Below, piece by piece: positions 56,782-64,000 of a stretch of DNA of 64,000 nt. Made by a program: the position numbers and the translations under genes. The notes beneath the pieces were generated by a model that did no database searches, was not told the DNA's origin, and worked only from the letters and a program-made list of their open reading frames with translations. The stretch comes from Spodoptera frugiperda (taxonomy: Eukaryota; Arthropoda; Insecta; Lepidoptera; Noctuidae). Where the stretch lies: the NCBI RefSeq assembly GCF_023101765.2, contig NC_064229.1:4468001-4532000 (forward strand), read 5' to 3'. How positions within the stretch are numbered: the stretch's first letter is position 1; each line of letters begins with the position of its first letter.

Positions 56782-57086
56782 GGGCTTGTTCACACTGGGT
56801 TCGTCGACGACGATACGTAATGATGATGAATGATCACATTGCTTTACGGAATCGAGTTATTTTTTTACGATTTATAATAATATCCGAATAAATATCAAAT
56901 TGAATTCGTGACTAAGACTTCAGTCTTGGACGAACTATCCAACACGATAGATGTGTATATCACTATCTTGTGTTCGCAAACAGGTAAACAGATATGAAGC
57001 ATAGATTAAAAGGAAAGAAAGGTTTCTAAAAAAAGGTGAAACGTATCCTCCGTTTTTCATGATTCCGTAATAGTGTGAACACGGGC
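56782..57086. mobile_element. MITE-like inverted-repeat element
   Basis: gggcttgttcacact at the left and agtgtgaacacgggca at the right, with tacggaatcg and gattccgtaa as further inward matches. About 305 bp, non-coding. Confidence 0.6.
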
Positions 57087-57398
57087 AATTAAAATGTATA
57101 ATCGCCCATACAAATCAAAATATAAAGAAAAAAAAACTTTTCTTTTGACGCATTTATGTGAATGAGCACTAACTTAGCCTTAGTTTTATAAGAGCTAAGA
57201 AGAGAACATTAGCTTTACAGCTAAGTTCTGGACTAAGTTTCTCTAAGTATAATTTCTTATGTCAACTAACATAACTGACTTAGCTAATGAGATCCATTTA
57301 AGAAAAATATTCCATTTCATTATTTTCTTTTTTTATAAAACACTTCAGTCCTTTTCACACACAAAAAAAACACCATTTGAACTCCGAAATAACTGCAC

Positions 57399-57668
57399 AC
57401 TTAACCCTTCAAATGCGACGGACATTTATAAGCCCGGGCTTGCCGTCGCCCGGCCAAAAAAGTCCCGACAAGCTAAGAAAACAAACTTTAGGTGAAAAAA
57501 AATAAATACAGCAAGTCAACTGTTTGGTTAGAGGGTTACTTGATGACGAAACTGTGATGAAAACTAAACTGGGTACACTCTAATATTTATGTACTCGTGT
57601 AGTTTAAGCAGACGAGTTTAATTTTAACTCTGATCATTTTGACAGACGATGCGTAGGAGGGTTAAGTA
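57399..57668. mobile_element. MITE-like element with ACTTAACCCT ends
   Basis: acttaacccttcaaatgcga at the left and tgcgtaggagggttaagt at the right are inverted repeats. About 270 bp, with a GC-rich patch gcccgggcttgccgtcgccc. Confidence 0.6.
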
Positions 57669-58596
57669 ATGGAAAATGATTAATGATAGTGAAATGCGTA
57701 CTAAGGACTTTACTGACAGAAAAAGTAAAGCTTCATGACACTGGCCGCCTCAATTTTGAATTTTAAAAATAGAACATGAAGCAATTTGCATAATTTAAAA
57801 AAATGTTTCGTTAGGCGAGAGGTTTTTAAAGCAAATTGGACCAAATGTACATGTAGATAGGAACGAATTTCGAAATTCAGATGTAGAACGAAACTCGAGA
57901 TTTGTGTCAGATTGTGGTATCGCCTACATACGAGGGACTAATTACATAATTGGAGAAATATTTACGTTTCCACGAAGCTACATCAAACTGTCACATTTCA
58001 CCAATCAATTTTCGACTCTAACTCTCAGTCATAAAGTTGAAATCCATTTGACAGATTGAAGTAGCTTCACTTAATTCTTAACACTACAAAAGCCTTTCTT
58101 GTCACCCTTACATAGATAAATACATAAAAAACTATAAACTAAGTCTAACCCTATTCCATTGTTAAATAGTGCTCCAGGCTTCTGACGTAACTCTATCCAG
58201 TTCATTTCCCAGAAGGTACCAACGAGAATTTAGAGAATATTATAATAATAACTATTTGTAGTGACAGGTAAATCTCCCGGATATAAGCAAGCAAGGAAAT
58301 ATCCAGCCGTCAGGAATTAGGACGGGTATTTTAGCTTTGCGCTGAAATATCAAATATATCATTCGTAATTGTACGGTGTACGGGTATTAGGTACTCGCAC
58401 TTTTGTTAGAAAACTTGTTATATTAGGCTACTAGCTTCTGCTGTCGGCTTTACCCGCGTTAACGTCTGATAAAATTATAGACATAGTCTGATATGATTAT
58501 AGTCTGTATCTATAATATATCATATAAATATATATATATATAAAATATATACTTATATATAAAAAATCCAGCCTCTATTATAATAAAAAAAGATAG

Positions 58597-58650
58597 CCAG
58601 ATGAAATTTGGAACAAAGGTAGATTTACCTTTGTTCCAAATTTCATCTGG
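58597..58650. repeat. Perfect 25-bp palindrome made from a repeat family D segment
   Basis: Left arm 58597-58621 (ccagatgaaatttggaac...) and right arm 58626-58650 are exact reverse complements around a four-base loop, gatt. Confidence 0.95.
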
Positions 58651-58664
58651 GTCTCTTCAATAAT

Positions 58665-58770
58665 ATTATAAGTAAAAAGGTATAGATAGGTTATAAACTT
58701 ATAAGCGCTCAGAAAGTGACACATTAAAATGTGGACAATTGGCAACATTCTTCTAATATCGGACCATTAG
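58665..58770. repeat. Repeat family H copy
   Basis: attataagtaaaaaggtata, gcgctcagaaagt and ttaaaatgtggacaattggc match 47219-47300. Confidence 0.6.
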
Positions 58771-58786
58771 ATGGAAAATAAAGAGA

Positions 58787-58869
58787 GACGTGGTTTGTAG
58801 CGTCCCGCACGGGAGTGCGGGACGTTACAAACCACGTCTGACACCACGCGTGACAGGGATGTCACGCGT
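58787..58869. repeat. Two adjacent GC-rich hairpins
   Basis: First: 23-bp arms at 58787-58809 and 58816-58838 with one mismatch and a 6-base loop (arm starts gacgtggtttgtagcgtccc). Second: perfect 10-bp arms acgcgtgaca and tgtcacgcgt at 58846-58855 and 58860-58869 with loop ggga. Confidence 0.9.
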
Positions 58870-59020
58870 TATGTTAAAGGGAAATCCAGTTCAGACATCT
58901 CCTCTTTGTATTTGCTTCATGGCTTAACACGTTACACGCTATGGTGGTCACAAGTGACCGACGTTAGCGGAGGATTGGCTTTCAATGGTTTTGTATCGGC
59001 AGTCGAAGGCTTAAGGACTG

Positions 59021-59288
59021 TCCCGTTGGTCAAGTGGTCGCATGTGTGACTGACGGACAAGGGGTGTCGGATTCAATTCCCGGGTCGAACAAAGTATTAC
59101 TGATTTTACTGATTTTCAGTGGTAGCACAGAGTCTAGAACTGTGCCCAGTATATGGCAATAGGCCCACCCCCTATTTACATGGGACTTATAACACAAATG
59201 GTGAAAAGTGAGTGTACATTGTACAGCGGCATTAAGTGCCGTAATGTGCACCTCTGCCTACCCCTTCGGGGTTAAAAGGCGTAGCGTC
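59021..59288 (+). repeat. SINE family A, near full length
   Basis: tRNA-like head with ggtcaagtggtcgcatgtg and cggattcaattcccgggtc, then acttataacacaaatggtga and ctgcctaccccttcggggtt. Confidence 0.8.
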
Positions 59289-59753
59289 AAAGGCTTAAGA
59301 AACCAAAGAGCCCAGACTACATCCCACAATAAGCTTAACTTTCATACTCTAATAAATAAACATTTCGCTCTGCAATAAATTAAATAAATCCATCAAAGAG
59401 AATATGTATAAGTGGCTGGGAAAGGGTTAATAAAACGAATAATGGGGTTTCTATGTAAGACACAGAAGCCAGGAATTACCTCCGTCAATGTGGTTATGTG
59501 GTTGATTTTGTCTGTTAAATAAAGGTTGTAGATATGGTTCATTTTGTTATAGAAATAAATATGTCATATGATTTTGTCGGGTGAGAACAATATAATAAAG
59601 AGTTTAGCGAAAAACCTCGACATATATAGATTTAAAAAACAAACAAAAAAATAGGAAATAGCTATTAGAAGGTCCAATGATAGATTGAAAGTCTAAGCCG
59701 AGTGGCACTAAGCGTTAATTTGTTCTTAAAATCTACTATTTTAATAAAAAAAA

Positions 59754-59858
59754 GAGCAATAGGCTTACTCGCTATTACAAGAAATTCATAACACAAGTGG
59801 TGAAAAGTGGCTGTTTACATTAAAATATAAATCCATCTCTGTCTACCCCTTCAGTTAG
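59754..59858 (+). repeat. SINE family A, tail fragment
   Basis: gagcaataggcttactcgct, aacacaagtggtgaaaagtg and tctgtctaccccttcag. Confidence 0.6.
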
Positions 59859-61643
59859 TAAGTTAAGCAATATTAAAAATTCAATCCCATCCCAATAAAA
59901 CGCTGAACTACTACAAGAATAAAGAACATTAAGCCTACAACCGCAGACAAACGAAACATTATTTATTTAAATGAAAAGAAAAAATCCAGCCTCTATTATA
60001 ATAAAAAAAGAAATACTATTCCTCTATACCAGCAAAAGAGTTACAAAACAAATAGACAGCACATTTTATGTTAATACCTACCAACGAAATACAACTTCAT
60101 AAAAATAATAAAAGTAAAAAAAGAAATTCTACTCGTACATACAAAAGCGAGATATTTGAACAGGTGAGCTCATAAGAAAGACGTAAATAAAATCATGAAA
60201 TAAGATTGTGAGCCAGATGGTTTACTGGAGTCAAGAAGAGTGCACTTGAGGACTGGCATCTGGCTGTGGCATGGCATTCAAAGAACGTTTAGATAGGAAC
60301 AGATTTTGAATTGCTTAACAGTCAACGGTAGCTTTTAAGATGTAGAACACTATCTGTTAACGAAAGGTAATTTGTAATGAAAGGGATGTTGTGTTTTTTT
60401 TTTATTACCTTAATACATAGTTGGCTTAAAGATATTCTTCTGTCGATGCTTTAAGCGTGAAGATTAGTTAAGCTAATAGACTAACACGGGAAACGTTCTC
60501 ATTTCCATAATGTAACTCGCGTAAGAACTGCCCTATGTTAATTTACTAAGATGGAAAATTATCTTAAACTGTGTTTGTATAAGATGCTCTATTTAATTAG
60601 CATACGGCACACATTCTTCTTCACAAGTCAGCTACAGTCACAAGTTGCAGAATATAAATTTATTCCTCGGAACTTGTAGAAGTTTGTTAGCTCTGTGTCT
60701 CGAACCACCTGTCTTCAACAGAGACGGCGACGTGTCGCGCACATCGCAAAATCTCCGCCATTTTTATTTTGGTAACATCGCAACAATCTGCTTAAAGAAT
60801 TATTTTCTTTTTATACCGAAACATCTGCTTACGTCGACCCTGATTTCGTCTTGATTTTTTTCTAAATGACTTAAGATACTAATACAAAAAAGATGGTATC
60901 TTATTTCATTTTTCTAAACTCTGGGTTACTTTCCTCATTAATCCAGAACAGTATAAAGTAATCTCCTCCAAGATCAGTCCACCAGAAACTTTATAAACCA
61001 AAATAATGTAAACTGTAATAAATTTTAACTTTATCAAAAGGTCTTTATTAAACTCGGCTAAGACCTCAACACCCGAAGTCCCGAGACCTTCTAAACTTGA
61101 GAGCCGTCGAAGATTTAATCCGTGCGGTATACATTGCTGGCTATATAGAGGACGGGTTTGGAAGACAATGTATGAGGGCTTACTTGGACGTACACTTATT
61201 GTTTCGAGTCGTTCGTACGGTCTGAATAGATTAGACGTTGATACTCGTGTCTGAACAATAGATCTATTCTGTGAAGTCAGACCTATTATGCTTAGCGTCT
61301 GATAGCTTATCAAGAGGCATTCAGGTGTTTCGTGCAGTTTAGTCTTAGTACCTTAGGGCTTCTAGATTGTATGGTACTAGGGAATCGGTTAAGTTGGAAT
61401 CTATCGAGAACTGGCATGGCGGTTGAGTGCAGGATGCAATTGTTTCACTGTGCCATTTCATATTATGTTTCGTTACCAAGATGTTACGTATCAATTTAAC
61501 TATTATGTAGACTAACATAATCATTGAATTCCTAACCAAGTTTCGTATAATAACTACCTTAACTATACATCGGTGTCTTCATTAAATAATCACAAAATTG
61601 AATAGTATGTGATTAGAGTCACTGACGGTTAGTCTTAATCATG

Positions 61644-61765
61644 CGTATATTACAAATGCGAAAGTTTATATGTTTGTTTGTTTCTCCTTCAAGTCATAAC
61701 TGCTGAAGGGATGATGATGAAATTTGGAACCAGAGTAGGCCACTTTTTACACACATATGTATTTG
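61644..61765 (+). repeat. Repeat family D copy
   Basis: tattacaaatgcgaaagttt, atatgtttgtttgtttctcc and gatgaaatttggaaccagag. Confidence 0.65.
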
Positions 61766-62666
61766 TCATAGATACAATTTTGAAACATTTTGTTTTTTTT
61801 TATATCTCCAAATCTATGTAGCCAAATCAACCGGCAGATTTAAATCGATCAAAATTGAATCAAACTCTTTAACAAATAAAACCTTAAAGCTATCAGACTA
61901 AGTTTTACTTTAAAGTCTACTATCTGGAATATCACCTAGATTTTTAATTGATCCTTCCATTTCCCGGTGACCGGACACCCAGTGTCAGATAACAGAAAAT
62001 CGCTGGTAATTGTTCTCAGGAGATAAAAGAACGGAAGGGGATAAAAAGGAATCTGGTACCGATAGACGATCATTGCATTAATTGGAGTCTTATAATCTTA
62101 ATGTAAGGTAAGTTATCGAACTATTTTTTCATTCTGATAGTTCTTTTAGTTGGTGTTTTTAACCCGTGGTTTATATTGGCTGTTTAGAATAACCGATTTT
62201 CAAACCAATACTCATTCTTTTATTCCTAATTTTAACAACAATATAGACTTACAGTTAAAACCAAATCGTCTACACGTGTTTTAAATTAAACGTGTATAAA
62301 GCAAAATATATAATATCTCTGGATTAAGATTTAATTTTTGAGATTAGTTGCCGATCTCAATGTAAAATCTTTATTTGAGATCGATTTTTGAAATTGGTTT
62401 TATTAAGTTTTTGTCAAAAAAACAAACAAACATTAGAACATAATACCTCCTCCATTTTTTTAAGTCGGTAAAAATAAGATCGGACCGAACATTTTTAATT
62501 TGAAGAACGGTATTTATTATTTAATTCGGTCGTAAAACGATATAATGTTTACAAGCACTCTTAGCGTCTTTGTCACATCTCACCACAGAGTAAGAAAAAG
62601 AACAAAAAAACGCAAAACACAGAAATATTTGCAAGAAACAAAAAAAAGCGATTAAATTTTTACCTC

Positions 62667-62761
62667 ATGACGTCATATGAGAATTCCCATCTTTTAATAC
62701 ATTAAACCTTTTATATAGCCGATGTTAGCGTTGACCTGGACTGGTCCATTACCCTTTATAG
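62667..62761 (-). promoter_or_regulatory. Promoter-like block: two TATA boxes and a CRE
   Basis: On the minus strand, ctataaag (62761-62754) and tatataaaagg (62717-62707) precede the palindrome atgacgtcat (62676-62667). The block is less AT-rich than its surroundings. Orientation would suit an upstream shg start, but no 5' exon linking it to the gene is visible. Confidence 0.25.
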
Positions 62762-63596
62762 CCCACTGCATTCCATCAAGATGCATCACCCTTGACTCAC
62801 ACATACCTGCAACAAAGAACATCCTTTATAAACACGTGCACAAAGTAAAAGCGACCTTATGACCCCATATATATAAGGGACATGTAGTGCCTCATTAAAA
62901 GGCTTAATTCTTTAACCATGATTAGATAATTAATTGTATTGTAATTATGTAGTAGTTGTTATGACAATTTGTAAGTAATTTGAGGTCATTGAACTTGTGA
63001 TAATTATTTCTACTTGATAATACTAGAAGTCAATTACGACATTCTAATTTATGCATTAAGTCAAGGAGAAGTAAGTTTAATATTAATTGGCCTTGGTTTA
63101 AAAAATAATGATCGATTAGGTAAAAAGTACGTATAAAGCTTAATTTACTAATATATGTATATACCTTGTATTATATTGTGTGTTTTTTAACTTTTATATT
63201 TATAACAATTCGACCAATAAAAAAAATCATTAATCAACATATTAAGACAAAAAGCCTTTTAACCAAACCAATAAATACTTTTCTACCCCTAAAACTAAAA
63301 TGGAAGAAAGATATCTAAATAAAATGTTCTTTCTTCGACAAAAAAGCTCGAGTCGATTTGACGTGAAATAAAAATACTTACATAAAGGTAAGAAGGTATA
63401 TTAGAAAAGTTGTGAAATCTTACTTAAAGAACTGTCAGTATTTAATGTAAATATATTATCGTCTAGATTCTAGACTACAGTGGTTTCCAACTGGTGGTCG
63501 GTTAGTGGACCACTAGTGGTCTGAAGAAGGCAAAATTTGACTCGCGATATAATACAAAAACGCACGATAATATCCAACCAAGTTCGCAAAGTAATT

Positions 63597-63680
63597 GGAC
63601 CTCTGGTAACCTCACTTACACAACGCAAGCGTTGTTTTATGTCGGTTTTCTGTAAGGCCGTGGTGTCAATCTGGTCACAC
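63597..63680 (+). repeat. Repeat family B fragment
   Basis: ctggtaacctcacttacac, aacgcaagcgttgttttatg and tcggttttctgtaaggccgt. Confidence 0.6.
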
Positions 63681-63891
63681 TTATAAAACATAACCCTCCT
63701 TCTGGTGCAGTCGGGTAAATACAAAAAATGGTCCTTCATCAATAAAAGATTGGGAATCCTTGCTCTAGAATGAATCCATTTACTCTTTTTACATTACATT
63801 ACGATATTTTAATATCAGGAGACTGGCAAAAGTGCACATTTACAAAGTAAAACATTTTATCAGTTACGTTAAGTATAGTAAGGGACTTTAG

Positions 63892-63955
63892 CAAGGGACC
63901 TGTTACCATACACCGTGCAAAATAAGTTCTAATTCCGTGTTATTCGGAAACAACT
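63892..63955 (-). repeat. SINE family A, middle fragment
   Basis: gggacctgttaccatacacc, attccgtgttattcgga. Only the central part is recognisable. Confidence 0.5.
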
Positions 63956-64000
63956 AAGAATAAAACCTGCTTTTATTATCGTTGCTATTTTTTTTTTTTC

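Larger units (their letters stand above)
38673..64000 (-). other. shg intron 1 and/or 5' flank; no recognised exon
   Basis: 25 kb. The signal-peptide exon, which must end with one base of a codon before exon 1, was searched for on the minus strand and not found. Content is repeats listed separately plus unannotated AT-rich sequence. Stretches with nothing I can name include 38673-40080, 43310-46310, 47320-47830, 48210-49150, 55650-56780 and 59860-61640. Confidence 0.6.

Noticed and set aside
59030..59251. 73-codon minus-strand frame
   Set aside because: It lies entirely inside a SINE family A copy.
62663..62810. Minus-strand exon-like frame starting MCESRVMHLDGMQWAIKG
   Set aside because: It has an AG before and a stop soon after, but no recognisable product, and its codons overlap TATA-like motifs. 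Promoter-like reading preferred, itself uncertain.

Overview
The window is AT-rich animal DNA with spliced genes and dense short repeats. The repeat families (tRNA-derived SINEs, small terminal-inverted-repeat elements, the 3' end of an RTE-type LINE) are the kind seen in moths and butterflies, most likely a noctuoid moth. No bacterial, viral or organelle genes were seen.

One protein-coding gene dominates. It lies on the minus strand and is a classical cadherin of the Drosophila shotgun (DE-cadherin, E-cadherin) type. Seventeen coding exons between 38672 and 3735 join with consistent reading phase and GT-AG introns to give 1140 complete codons. They encode a short N-terminal stretch, seven cadherin repeats, the non-chordate classical-cadherin (NC) region, an EGF-like module and the start of a laminin-G domain. 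The signal-peptide exon was not identified. The rest of laminin-G, the membrane segment and the catenin-binding tail lie beyond position 1. A 45-nt in-frame candidate cassette exon sits in the largest internal intron (18528-18572).

Region by region: 1-3734 is intron (or 3' flank) holding a 1.3 kb inverted-repeat element with a broken copy of an arthropod cysteine-rich protein family, a GT microsatellite and a small tandem duplication. 3735-19572 holds exons 17-12 in large introns with SINEs, a 407-bp foldback element and other repeats. 19573-29131 holds exons 11 and 10 and a TTAA-flanked element with a 13-bp minisatellite. 29132-38672 is the exon-dense part (exons 9-1). 38673-64000 has no recognised exon and is probably intron 1 and/or upstream flank. 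It holds a decayed PIF/Harbinger transposon (52639-55545) with remnants of both of its genes, several small inverted-repeat elements, strong hairpins near 58.6-58.9 kb and a promoter-like block near 62.7 kb.

The cadherin is the only recognised host gene. Everything else is repeat-derived or non-coding. Conserved-looking, less AT-rich intronic blocks may carry regulatory function, but that is inference. Repeat family identities come from recall and cross-comparison within the window, not from database searches.
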